Shown here: positions 1 through 8,778 of the stretch, one piece after another
Layout of the letters: each line of letters opens with the position of its first letter
Position numbering within the stretch: position 1 is the stretch's first letter
NCBI GenBank assembly: GCA_014879665.1
Contig: JACSRP010000114.1
Span: 1 to 64,000 of the forward strand
Direction: 5' to 3'
Length of the DNA: 64,000 nt
Source: Anaerolineae bacterium
Lineage (GTDB): Bacteria > Chloroflexota > Anaerolineae > Aggregatilineales > Phototrophicaceae
Made by a program: the position numbers and the translations under genes
Notes under the pieces: generated by a model
Databases searched by the model: none
Told to the model about the DNA's origin: nothing
What the model saw: only the letters and a program-made list of their open reading frames with translations

Positions 1-191
1 GCGCTTTCAGGATCGCGCACCGCGTAGCGCCCGCCGCTGTGCAGCAGGCCGTGAAAACGCCCGCTGGTGCCGGTGGCTAAATCGCCCATTTCGGCCAGCA
101 CCACCCGTATCCCGCGCAGCGTCAGATCCCACGCTATTCCGCCGCCGGTTGCTCCCCCGCCAATGATGAGAACGTCGGTTTGCAGCTTCAT
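1..191 (-). CDS. FAD-dependent glycerol-3-phosphate dehydrogenase, N-terminal fragment (truncated by window edge)
   Basis: Reverse strand reads MKLQTDVLIIGGGATGGGIAWDLTLRGIRVVLAEMGDLATGTSGRFHGLLHSGGRYAVRDPESA: Rossmann GxGxxG FAD motif and GlpD/GlpA-like GTSGRFHGLLHSGGRYA. Directly follows glpK. Confidence 0.85.
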   Translation of the reverse strand, partial: MKLQTDVLIIGGGATGGGIAWDLTLRGIRVVLAEMGDLATGTSGRFHGLLHSGGRYAVRDPES

Positions 192-194
192 GCT

Positions 195-1682
195 CTACGC
201 CTGCACCTGCTTCACTGCATGTTTCCAGCCTGCATATAAGGCTTCTCGCTGATCACGGCTCATGGTTGGCTCAAATTCACGTTCAACTTTCCAATGGCTC
301 ATCAGTTGATCAATAGACTGTACAAATCCTGTGGACAGCCCTGCCAGATAAGCCGTGCCTAAGGCAGTAGTTTCGGTGATCATCGGGCGCTGCACCGGTA
401 CACCAAGCATATCGGCCTGAAACTGCATCAGAAAATTGTTGCGTACTACGCCGCCGTCTACCCGCAAGTTTTGCAGCACAATGCCCGAATCAGCCCCCAT
501 CGCTTCGGCCACATCACGAGTTTGATAGGCGATACTTTCCAACGCCGCGCGAACGATATGCGCCCGCTCGCTGCCGCGTGTCAGCCCAACGATAGCGCCG
601 CGCGCATCTGAGTTCCAGTAGGGCGCGCCCAACCCCACAAACGCCGGCACCATATACACGCCGCCAGTATCGGGAACTGATTCTGCCAGAGGCTCAACCT
701 CGGCCGCATCGTTAATCAGTTTGATGCCTTCGCGCAGCCACTGCACCGCTGCGCCAGCGATGAATACGCTGCCTTCAAGCGCATACTGCACTGGCGCATT
801 GCTAAGCTGCCACGCGATGGTGGTTAGCAGTCGGTTTTTGCTGACGACTGCTTCATTTCCAGTATTCATCAGCAGAAAACAGCCAGTGCCGTAAGTGTTT
901 TTCGCCATGCCAGCCTTCACGCACACCTGTCCGAAAGTGGCTGCCTGCTGGTCGCCGGCCATGCCGCCGATAGGTACGGTGCCGCCGAACAACGTTGTTT
1001 CGCCAAAAATGCCGCTGCTAGGGCGCACGTTCGGCAGCAGCGAACGCGGAATGTGCAGGTGTTCCAGAATCTCATCATCCCATTTCTGCGTATGGATGTT
1101 GAACAGCAGCGTGCGGCTGGCGTTGCTGACGTCTGTGGCGTGAACACGGCCTTCAGTGAGCCGCCACAGCAGAAATGTATCTATCGTGCCAAAGGCCAGT
1201 TCGCCGCGTTCTGCACGTTCGCGCGCGCCGGGGACGTTTTCCAGCAGCCACATCACTTTGGTGCCGCTGAAATACGGATCGGTGATCAGCCCCGTTTTTT
1301 CCTGCAAAACTTGATCGTAGCCTTCTGCCTTTAACTGCCCGCAAATATCGGCAGTGCGGCGGCACTGCCACACAACAGCGTTATAGATAGGCTCGCCGGT
1401 TTTTCTATCCCAGATAATCGTTGTTTCGCGCTGGTTAGTGATGCCAATCACCGCCACCTGATCAGCAGCGTCATATTCACTGATCGCCTGTTGGGCGGTT
1501 TGCAACTGCGATTCCCAGATGTCTTCAGGGTTATGCTCCACCCAACCGGGGCGGGGGAAAAGCTGCTGGAAAGGCTGCTGAGCAACCCCGACAATGCTAC
1601 CCGCGCCATCAAAGAGAATTGCCCGCGAAGAAGTGGTGCCCTGATCGAGTGCGAGTACGAATTTCCCCATATTACGCCTCAA
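195..1682 (-). CDS. glpK: Glycerol kinase (start likely at internal [18 protein letters not shown])
   Basis: [13 protein letters not shown]-terminus, [23 protein letters not shown] family motifs over full length. Confidence 0.97.
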   Translation of the reverse strand: MRRNMGKFVLALDQGTTSSRAILFDGAGSIVGVAQQPFQQLFPRPGWVEHNPEDIWESQLQTAQQAISEYDAADQVAVIGITNQRETTIIWDRKTGEPIYNAVVWQCRRTADICGQLKAEGYDQVLQEKTGLITDPYFSGTKVMWLLENVPGARERAERGELAFGTIDTFLLWRLTEGRVHATDVSNASRTLLFNIHTQKWDDEILEHLHIPRSLLPNVRPSSGIFGETTLFGGTVPIGGMAGDQQAATFGQVCVKAGMAKNTYGTGCFLLMNTGNEAVVSKNRLLTTIAWQLSNAPVQYALEGSVFIAGAAVQWLREGIKLINDAAEVEPLAESVPDTGGVYMVPAFVGLGAPYWNSDARGAIVGLTRGSERAHIVRAALESIAYQTRDVAEAMGADSGIVLQNLRVDGGVVRNNFLMQFQADMLGVPVQRPMITETTALGTAYLAGLSTGFVQSIDQLMSHWKVEREFEPTMSRDQREALYAGWKHAVKQVQA

Positions 1683-1807
1683 AAATGAACTCTAAATCTG
1701 TGTCTCTGCTGAGTATAACAAGCGGCGAGGCTGCCCGCTGAAACAAAGGTTTATGCGATAGGTGAAAATATAAATTCATGTCATGTATCCAAAGTATACC
1801 AATTGGT

Positions 1808-1836
1808 TTGTCTTAAAGTTTAATTGATGTTAAAAT
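1808..1836 (+). promoter_or_regulatory. Putative sigma70-type promoter of the metal ATPase (TTGTCT-17bp-TAAAAT)
   Basis: -35-like TTGTCT at 1808-1813, 17 bp spacer, -10-like TAAAAT at 1831-1836, about 45 bp before the ATG; palindrome ACCAATTGGT overlaps the -35 side. Confidence 0.45.
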
Positions 1837-1880
1837 AGTGTCATATCACGTTTTATCATGGTATTTGTGGTGGTTATACA

Positions 1881-3836
1881 ATGGCCGTGAGCCGATCAAT
1901 CAATAGTGAACCTGTCGCCCCTCGTGAACCTTTTTGGGTTGAATATCAGCAGTGGCTTGCCCCGCGCTTAGTGGCGGTTACTTTCATTGCGCTGCTGTTG
2001 AGCGTGCTTGGTGATCGCTGGCTGGGCTTATCTGCCCCCGTAATCGTGCTGCTGAATCTCACTGCTTATGCTGCGGGTGGATTCTATGGCGCGATTGGCG
2101 CATGGGAGCATCTGAAGCAGCGCAAGGTAGATATTGACCTGCTGATGATATTAGCGGCGCTAGGCGCTGCGATGATCGGCCAGTGGGTGGAAGGCGCGCT
2201 GCTGCTGTTCCTGTTCTCGCTCAGCAACGTGCTGCAAGATTACGCTCTCAATCGCAGCCGCCGCGCTATTTCTGGCCTGATGAAGCTTTATCCGGCAGAA
2301 GCGCGGGTCGTGCGCGGCGATACCGTGCAAATGATTAAGATTGACCAGATTCGTGTGGGCGACATTTTGCAGATCGTACCCGGCGAGCGCATCCCTGTAG
2401 ACGGTATCGTGCGTTCCGGCCATTCGTGGATCGATCAAGCACCGATTACCGGCGAGTCTATCCCTGTTGAAAAACAGCATGGCGATAAAGTTTTTGCTGG
2501 CACGCTGAATCAGCAGGGAACTCTGGATATTCAGGCGACGCAGGCCGCGCAGGATACCATGCTCGCGCGCATCATCCGTATGGTTGAAGACGCACAGGAT
2601 TCGAAAGCTCCGACCCAGCGTTTTCTGGAAACTTTCGAGGAATATTACGCGGTGTTCATCATCGGTGCGGTGGCTTTGTTCATCATCGTTCCACCGATGT
2701 TGTTTAACGTTGATTTTCAAAGCAATTTCTATCGCGCGATGGTGCTGATGACGGTAGCATCGCCTTGTGCGCTGGTGATCAGCACTCCTGCCGCCTTCCT
2801 CTCTGCGATTGCCTCAGCCGCCCGTCACGGCGTGCTGTTCAAGGGTGGGGCGCATCTGGAAACGCTGGCCGGGGTGAAAGTGATCGCCTTTGATAAAACT
2901 GGCACGCTAACGCAGGGTAAGCCCGCGGTGACGTATGTTGTCCCGATGCAGGACGTGAGGGAAGAAGATTTATTGGCTCTAACGGCATCGGTTGAGGCGC
3001 GCTCGGAGCACCCATTAGCGCAGGCAGTGGTACAGGCGGCGCAGGAACGTGGAATCGCCCTTGAAGCAGTAGATGGGTTTGTAGCAGAAACCGGCAGAGG
3101 CGTTCGTGGCATCGTGGGCGATCATGAGATTGTGGTGGGCAACCCTGAAAGTTTTGCTGTCGTATTGCCGCAAGATTTGAGCGATACCGTATTGAGACTG
3201 CGCGGCGAGGGTAATACTGTGATGCTGGCGCAGCGCGATGGTCAATGGTTGGGCGCGATTGCACTGGCCGATCAACTGCGCCCGAAGGCGAAACAGGTCG
3301 TCGCTGATCTTCAGAAATTGGGGCTGACCACGGTGATGCTGACCGGCGACAGCCGCGAAACCGGCGAGCATATCGGTGGGCAAATTGGCATTCAGCAGGT
3401 CAAAGCGCACTTGCTGCCGCCGGAAAAATTGGAAGCCATCCAGCAGCTTCAGAGGCAGCATGGCACGGTTGCCATGATTGGCGATGGCGTGAATGACGCG
3501 CCTGCGCTGGCTTCAGCGGATATTGGTATCGCCATGGGCGGTGCTGGCTCGGATGTGGCGCTGGAAACTGCCGATGTGGTGCTGATGGGCGACCGTCTGG
3601 AGCTGATCCCTTATGCCATCGCCATGAGTAAGAAGGCGCGGCGGGTGGTATGGCAAAACATCATTTTCTCATTGGCGGTGATTGTTATGCTCGTGCTCGG
3701 CGCGTTCATCATTTCCCTTCCGCTGCCGTTGGGCGTTTTGGGGCATGAAGGCAGCACCGTGATTGTGGTCTTAAACGGGTTAATTCAACTGCTGCTGCTG
3801 CCGGAAATTGCAAGGCAGAGGGCGGCAAGGGTGTAG
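1881..3836 (+). CDS. Heavy-metal translocating P-type ATPase, P1B-4-like
   Basis: DKTGTLTQG phosphorylation site, TGES, GDGVNDAPAL, SPCALVIS in the membrane segment and HEGST near the C-terminus; no N-terminal CxxC HMA domain. Confidence 0.93.
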   Translation: MAVSRSINSEPVAPREPFWVEYQQWLAPRLVAVTFIALLLSVLGDRWLGLSAPVIVLLNLTAYAAGGFYGAIGAWEHLKQRKVDIDLLMILAALGAAMIGQWVEGALLLFLFSLSNVLQDYALNRSRRAISGLMKLYPAEARVVRGDTVQMIKIDQIRVGDILQIVPGERIPVDGIVRSGHSWIDQAPITGESIPVEKQHGDKVFAGTLNQQGTLDIQATQAAQDTMLARIIRMVEDAQDSKAPTQRFLETFEEYYAVFIIGAVALFIIVPPMLFNVDFQSNFYRAMVLMTVASPCALVISTPAAFLSAIASAARHGVLFKGGAHLETLAGVKVIAFDKTGTLTQGKPAVTYVVPMQDVREEDLLALTASVEARSEHPLAQAVVQAAQERGIALEAVDGFVAETGRGVRGIVGDHEIVVGNPESFAVVLPQDLSDTVLRLRGEGNTVMLAQRDGQWLGAIALADQLRPKAKQVVADLQKLGLTTVMLTGDSRETGEHIGGQIGIQQVKAHLLPPEKLEAIQQLQRQHGTVAMIGDGVNDAPALASADIGIAMGGAGSDVALETADVVLMGDRLELIPYAIAMSKKARRVVWQNIIFSLAVIVMLVLGAFIISLPLPLGVLGHEGSTVIVVLNGLIQLLLLPEIARQRAARV

Positions 3837-3936
3837 GCTTCTAACCCGATCTCGTGTTCAGGTTTTCGGAAGATGGGACGTGCCGGGGCGCATCTAAAAG
3901 CCTGGCAGTTGAGGGGACGGAGTCATTAAAACAAAA

Positions 3937-3958
3937 AGGGCGCAAATCACTGCGCCCT
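3937..3958 (-). terminator. Rho-independent terminator for the minus-strand gene at 3983-4399
   Basis: Minus strand AGGGCGCA-GTGATT-TGCGCCCT followed by TTTTGTTTT. Confidence 0.8.
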
Positions 3959-3982
3959 AGTTCAATACCGCTGCAGCATAAC

Positions 3983-4399
3983 CTAACGACGATTGCCACC
4001 GCCGCGTAGGATCAACCCCACTACTAGACCAACCACAAGCGCAACGCCAATGATCATGAAGGTGTTTTCCTTGACCTGCTCTGTAACATCCTCGCGGATG
4101 TCTTCATAGGAATTCTTCTTCAGATATTGTGCCGCTTTTTCCAGGTTGACTGCCACTTGATCGGCGTTCTTAAGGGCAGACTCATCAGCGCCGCCTTCAC
4201 GTGCTTCGCGGCGGATGGTATCGGCGATGTTGTTCAGCCCTTTTACGGCCTCGCTTTTCGCATCATCTGCCTTCTTACGCGCCTGCCGGCCAAACTCATT
4301 CAACTGCTCATTGACTTGATCGGCGGCACCGTCCAATGCTTGCTTGACGTCCTCAAGCGGTTGTTCAGCAGCCTTTCCATTCACATTTTTCTCGGCCAT
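3983..4399 (-). CDS. Small stress-type protein with helical/coiled region and C-terminal TM anchor (ElaB/YqjD/DUF883-like)
   Basis: Charged amphipathic Ala/Lys/Glu-rich body and C-terminal MIIGVALVVGLVVGLILRGGGNRR glycine-zipper TM. Confidence 0.6.
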   Translation of the reverse strand: MAEKNVNGKAAEQPLEDVKQALDGAADQVNEQLNEFGRQARKKADDAKSEAVKGLNNIADTIRREAREGGADESALKNADQVAVNLEKAAQYLKKNSYEDIREDVTEQVKENTFMIIGVALVVGLVVGLILRGGGNRR

Positions 4400-4493
4400 A
4401 GTCCAATACCTCTAATCAATACGGGTTACAATTAGTATAACGTGAATTGTCAGGGGAGTAAACTCCCCCTATTTAGGGTGATGAACTCGCTGT

Positions 4494-5408
4494 TTACCCG
4501 GTGGTTGGCGTTGCGCTCTGACGCGGGTCTGGTGTATTGGCGGGTGATTGCACAGGTGCAAGCGTGTTTGAAGGCTGTGTCGCGTTCGGGGACGGCGTCA
4601 GCATTGAGAGAAAACTCTGGCGTGTGCCGGTGGGCGTCGGCCCGCCGTTCAGAACATCCACAATCTGATTAAGATCATTGTTTACTGCGAAGCGTACCAG
4701 AGTGTCCATCTGGCTCAAAAGCAGCGCTGCCTGAAGGCTGCCAACTTCCCCGCGTGACGCCGCTTCCCGCAAACCCGCGCTCAGAATCACCGTTAGCCGG
4801 TCAACGACGTAGCTCAAGTCCCCCCCGTTATCTTCAATAAGGTGTGCCAGAGGTACGCCTTCATCCAATAATCGGAATACTTCTTCTACGTTAACTTCAA
4901 TCTCGTTAGCTACGATCTCCCGAATCGCCTTAAACAACCGTTCAACCGTGCTTTCGACTCTGGCTTCTTCGGTGGCTTCAGGGTCGCTAGTGGTGAGTGT
5001 AGGCGTGTTTTCCATCACTACTAGTTCGCCTTCATTGCGTAACTCAATATAGGCGCTTAAAAACGGCACCGCAAAGGTTGCGATCACGATCAAAATTGAG
5101 CAGAAGATCGCAAGCAGCGCCTCTTTGCCGCGCAAACGCCGTGACTGAAAAAGCGCAGCGATGAAGATCATCAGGCTGATGGCGAAAAGGACAATTGCAA
5201 CCCACCGTACAGCCTGATCAAGGTAGGGATCCGGCGTTTCAGAAATGATATTAGCGATCAGCGCGGCTATTAGCAGCAGCGTCGTCAGAAATGCCAGCAG
5301 CGCGTCAGCGAAACGCGCTTTTTTGCCGTGCGAGAAGGCTTTTATCAGGTTATTCAGAAGCAGCAGCAGGCCAAAAAACAGGCCAGTTGCAAAAAGTATG
5401 ACAGGCAC
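4494..5408 (-). CDS. Hypothetical membrane protein with Thr/Pro-rich C-terminal tail
   Basis: Four predicted TM segments in the N-terminal half; low-complexity TPSPNATQPSNTLAP tail. Confidence 0.6.
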   Translation of the reverse strand: MPVILFATGLFFGLLLLLNNLIKAFSHGKKARFADALLAFLTTLLLIAALIANIISETPDPYLDQAVRWVAIVLFAISLMIFIAALFQSRRLRGKEALLAIFCSILIVIATFAVPFLSAYIELRNEGELVVMENTPTLTTSDPEATEEARVESTVERLFKAIREIVANEIEVNVEEVFRLLDEGVPLAHLIEDNGGDLSYVVDRLTVILSAGLREAASRGEVGSLQAALLLSQMDTLVRFAVNNDLNQIVDVLNGGPTPTGTRQSFLSMLTPSPNATQPSNTLAPVQSPANTPDPRQSATPTTG

Positions 5409-5515
5409 AGGCCAACCTGTATTTCATTAGGCCGGGTTTTTAGCGCAAACGATGTTTGCTCAACATACCCGGGCTTATAAAGTAGATTAACGGCGTTACG
5501 CTGGTTATTGAGGAA

Positions 5516-6376
5516 TCAACCGCCCTCATTTAGCACTAGCGATCCCGCTTCCTCAAGCTCAACTTCGAAGATTGTGGGCCACAATTTGCCGGTCAGCAGG
5601 AAAGTATCGCGCTCAGGAATGTAGGCGATTCCGTTCAACACCGCGCCGCTGTCCATTTGCATACGCGCTTCGGCGGGCAGCAGCTGCCGGGCATCAATCA
5701 GGCCAATCGCCATACCCGTTTCTGGATCAATCTGTACGATGTAATCTTGAAACCAGATATTGGCGTATACGCTTCCATCCACGCATTCCAGCTCATTCAA
5801 GTTTGTCACTGGCGAGCCGAGCAGCGTAACCGGAACGGTTTCCAGCAGCTCAAAAGTCTCTGCATCGCGCTTGAACAGGTTGGGCGAACCATCGCTCATC
5901 CATAGCACCTCGCCATCGTAGCATAGCCCCCAGCCTTCACCTTCATAACTGTACGTGTCTAACACCTCAAACGTGTCAACATCGTACACGAAGGCAGTGC
6001 CTTCTTGCCACGTAATCTGAATTAGGCGATCTTCCACCAGCGCCAGCCCTTCAGCGAAATATTCGGCATCCAGCGCCGCGCTCTGGATCACGTCACCGGT
6101 TTCAAGATCGTTTTCTAGCAGCTGAGATTCGCCATATTGACCGGCGCTTTGAAACAATCTTCCGTCAGACCACACCAGCCCCTGCGTGAAAGTTTCCGGA
6201 TCACGCGGGTATGTTTCCAGAATATTGGGAATATAGTAGGGAATAGCGATAGCCGGATCAAACTCAGAAGTAGATTCAGGGGTTGCTTCCGGTGTGTTTT
6301 CCTGTGCCAGTACAGTGCCGGAAATGCCCAGTGCCAGAATTAAACTGATTGCCAAGATCGAATATTTCATCTTCAT
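5516..6376 (-). CDS. Secreted glutaminyl-peptide cyclotransferase (glutamine cyclotransferase family)
   Basis: Signal peptide MKMKYSILAISLILALGISGTVLAQ; YPRDPETFTQGLVWSDGRLFQSAGQYGES and YEGEGWGLCYDGEVLWMSDGS family motifs. Confidence 0.85.
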   Translation of the reverse strand: MKMKYSILAISLILALGISGTVLAQENTPEATPESTSEFDPAIAIPYYIPNILETYPRDPETFTQGLVWSDGRLFQSAGQYGESQLLENDLETGDVIQSAALDAEYFAEGLALVEDRLIQITWQEGTAFVYDVDTFEVLDTYSYEGEGWGLCYDGEVLWMSDGSPNLFKRDAETFELLETVPVTLLGSPVTNLNELECVDGSVYANIWFQDYIVQIDPETGMAIGLIDARQLLPAEARMQMDSGAVLNGIAYIPERDTFLLTGKLWPTIFEVELEEAGSLVLNEGG

Positions 6377-6662
6377 CTCACTGAATCCCATTCGATTCCA
6401 TCATCTCGAGCAATTGTATATAACGCTTCGCCATTATACCCCTGCCCGAATACGGCTGAGAGGGTAGGTTGACGGCGGTTGCATGCCATAGGCAGGGTGG
6501 CGCGCTATAATCCGTATCAATGATGGTTGATAATTTTGAGCGCGGAATTTCGCTGCATGGAGGTGTACCCGCCCCGTGGCGTGCCTTTTCCGGGCTGGCC
6601 GGGGCGGAAACGAAAGTGATGCTCATCCCAAACCGGAATCAGGAAAATATTGGAGGTAAAAC

Positions 6663-8669
6663 TTGACCAACAATCTAGAACTTCAAGCGATTAATGCGAT
6701 CCGCACTCTCTCCATAGACGCCGTGCAGAAAGCCAATAGCGGCCATCCCGGGCTGCCGATGGGCGCAGCGGCAATGGCTTTCACGCTGTGGACGCGGCAT
6801 TTAAGGCATAACCCGCGTGATCCGCATTGGGCAAACCGGGATCGCTTTGTGCTGAGTGCAGGGCATGGCTCGATGTTGTTGTACTCTTTGCTTTATCTAA
6901 CCGGCTATGACGTGACGTTGGATGATCTCAAGAATTTCCGGCAGTGGGGCAGCAACACTCCCGGCCATCCTGAGTATGCTGTGACGCCCGGTGTGGAAGC
7001 TACGACTGGCCCGTTAGGGCAGGGGGCGGCGAACGCGGTGGGCATGGCCCTGGCCGAAGCATTTCTAGCACATACTTTCAACCGCTCCGGGTATGAACTG
7101 GTTAATCATTACACCTATGCGCTGGTGAGCGATGGCGACGTGATGGAGGGCGTGAGCGGAGAGGCGGCTTCGTTGGCCGGAACGTGGGGATTAGGCAAGC
7201 TGATCTATCTCTACGATAGCAACCATATCACCTTAGATGGTAAAGCCGAGATGACTTTCACCGAAGATGTGGCAGCGAGATATCGCGCTTATGGCTGGCA
7301 TACTGTAGAAGTGGCCGATGGCAATGATGTAGAGGCCCTCAATCAAGCGATCAACGAAGCTAAAGAGGTGACCGCGCGGCCTTCGTTCATCACCATTCGT
7401 ACGATTATCGGCTATGGCAGTCCGAATAAAGGCGATAGCAGCGAAGCGCATGGTTCGCCTTTAGGTGTTGATGAAATCAAACTGGTCAAAGAATTCTACG
7501 ACTGGCCGCAAGAAGATTTCTATGTGCCCGGCGAATCGCTTGAACTATTTCGTTCGGCACTTGAAAGCGGTGCGCGGCTTGAAAATGATTGGAATGAATT
7601 ATTCCTGAATTATCGTAAGGAATACCCTGAACTGGCCGCGCAGTGGGATCAGGCGATAGCTGGCGAACTGCCAGAGGGTTGGGACAGCGAAATTCCGACT
7701 TTTGGTACGGAAAAGAAGATCGCAACCCGCAATGCTGGCGGCGCTGTGCTGAACGCCATTGCTAAAAACATTCCCACGATGATTGGCGGCGATGCCGACC
7801 TTGCCGGAAGCACCAAAACACTGATCAAGGGCGAGGGCAACACCGGCCCCAATCATCCTGCTGCCCGCAATGTGCGTTACGGCGTCCGTGAACACGCGAT
7901 GGGTTCAATCACTAACGGACTGGCGCTGCATGGTGGCATCATTAAACCCTATACCGCCACTTTCCTGACCTTCAGCGATTATATGCGCCCCGCGATTCGG
8001 CTTGCTGCACTCTCTGAACTTGCGCCGGTCTTTGTGTTCACCCACGACAGCATCGGTTTGGGCGAGGATGGCCCGACTCATCAGCCGGTTGAGCATTTCA
8101 TGGCGCTGCGCGTGATTCCGCATCTGTATTTCTTCCGCCCGGCAGATGCCAATGAAACAGCCGCCGCATGGCGAACGGTGATGACTCTGAATCGCCCCGC
8201 CGCATTTGCCTTGTCACGGCAGGACTTACCGGTGTTAACCGGCGAAGAAATTGGCGGCGTGGAAGCGATTCATGCTGGTGTGGCGCGTGGTGGCTATGTA
8301 TTGGCGGGTGCGCATGGCACGCCGGATGTCATTTTAATGGGAACTGGCAGTGAAATTTCTATCGCCTATGAGGCCTATGAAATCTTGAAGGCAGAAGGCA
8401 TTAATGCCCGTCTGGTTTCGCTGCCATGTTGGGAGTTATTTGACCAGCAGGATGCCGAGTATCGCGAAAGTGTGCTGCCATCATCGGTCGAAGCGCGGGT
8501 CAGCATCGAGGCCGGCGTTACGTTGGGTTGGGGACATTATGTTTGGGGCGGTACTGCCATTGGCGTGAATAAATTTGGCGCCAGTGCACCCTATCAGCGC
8601 ATTTATGAAGAGTATGGGCTGACTGCGGCTCATATGGTTGAAGCGGCAAAGCAGCAGTTAGGTGTTTGA
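6663..8669 (+). CDS. tkt: Transketolase (TTG start with GGAGG RBS)
   Basis: [22 protein letters not shown]-like, [11 protein letters not shown] motifs; TTG start 8 nt after ggaggt. Confidence 0.97.
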   Translation: MTNNLELQAINAIRTLSIDAVQKANSGHPGLPMGAAAMAFTLWTRHLRHNPRDPHWANRDRFVLSAGHGSMLLYSLLYLTGYDVTLDDLKNFRQWGSNTPGHPEYAVTPGVEATTGPLGQGAANAVGMALAEAFLAHTFNRSGYELVNHYTYALVSDGDVMEGVSGEAASLAGTWGLGKLIYLYDSNHITLDGKAEMTFTEDVAARYRAYGWHTVEVADGNDVEALNQAINEAKEVTARPSFITIRTIIGYGSPNKGDSSEAHGSPLGVDEIKLVKEFYDWPQEDFYVPGESLELFRSALESGARLENDWNELFLNYRKEYPELAAQWDQAIAGELPEGWDSEIPTFGTEKKIATRNAGGAVLNAIAKNIPTMIGGDADLAGSTKTLIKGEGNTGPNHPAARNVRYGVREHAMGSITNGLALHGGIIKPYTATFLTFSDYMRPAIRLAALSELAPVFVFTHDSIGLGEDGPTHQPVEHFMALRVIPHLYFFRPADANETAAAWRTVMTLNRPAAFALSRQDLPVLTGEEIGGVEAIHAGVARGGYVLAGAHGTPDVILMGTGSEISIAYEAYEILKAEGINARLVSLPCWELFDQQDAEYRESVLPSSVEARVSIEAGVTLGWGHYVWGGTAIGVNKFGASAPYQRIYEEYGLTAAHMVEAAKQQLGV

Positions 8670-8702
8670 AGGGGCAGTCTAAAGGTCAAAATGTAATCAG
8701 CG

Positions 8703-8722
8703 CAGGGCGGTTAGCCGCCCTG
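8703..8722 (+). terminator. Hairpin between tkt and tal-pgi (weak terminator/attenuator candidate)
   Basis: CAGGGCGG-TTAG-CCGCCCTG; no clear U tract afterwards. Confidence 0.4.
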
Positions 8723-8778
8723 TTCGCTACAATAGACGTTAAGTTTTTAGGTATGAGTGGTTTTTAGGAGCTATTTTC

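Noticed and set aside
2160-2720. 186-aa minus-strand ORF within the metal ATPase
   Set aside because: Antisense to a well-supported P-type ATPase; no motifs
6378-6626. 82-aa minus-strand ORF in the tkt upstream region
   Set aside because: No family resemblance, overlaps the promoter-like TATAAT and the structured leader
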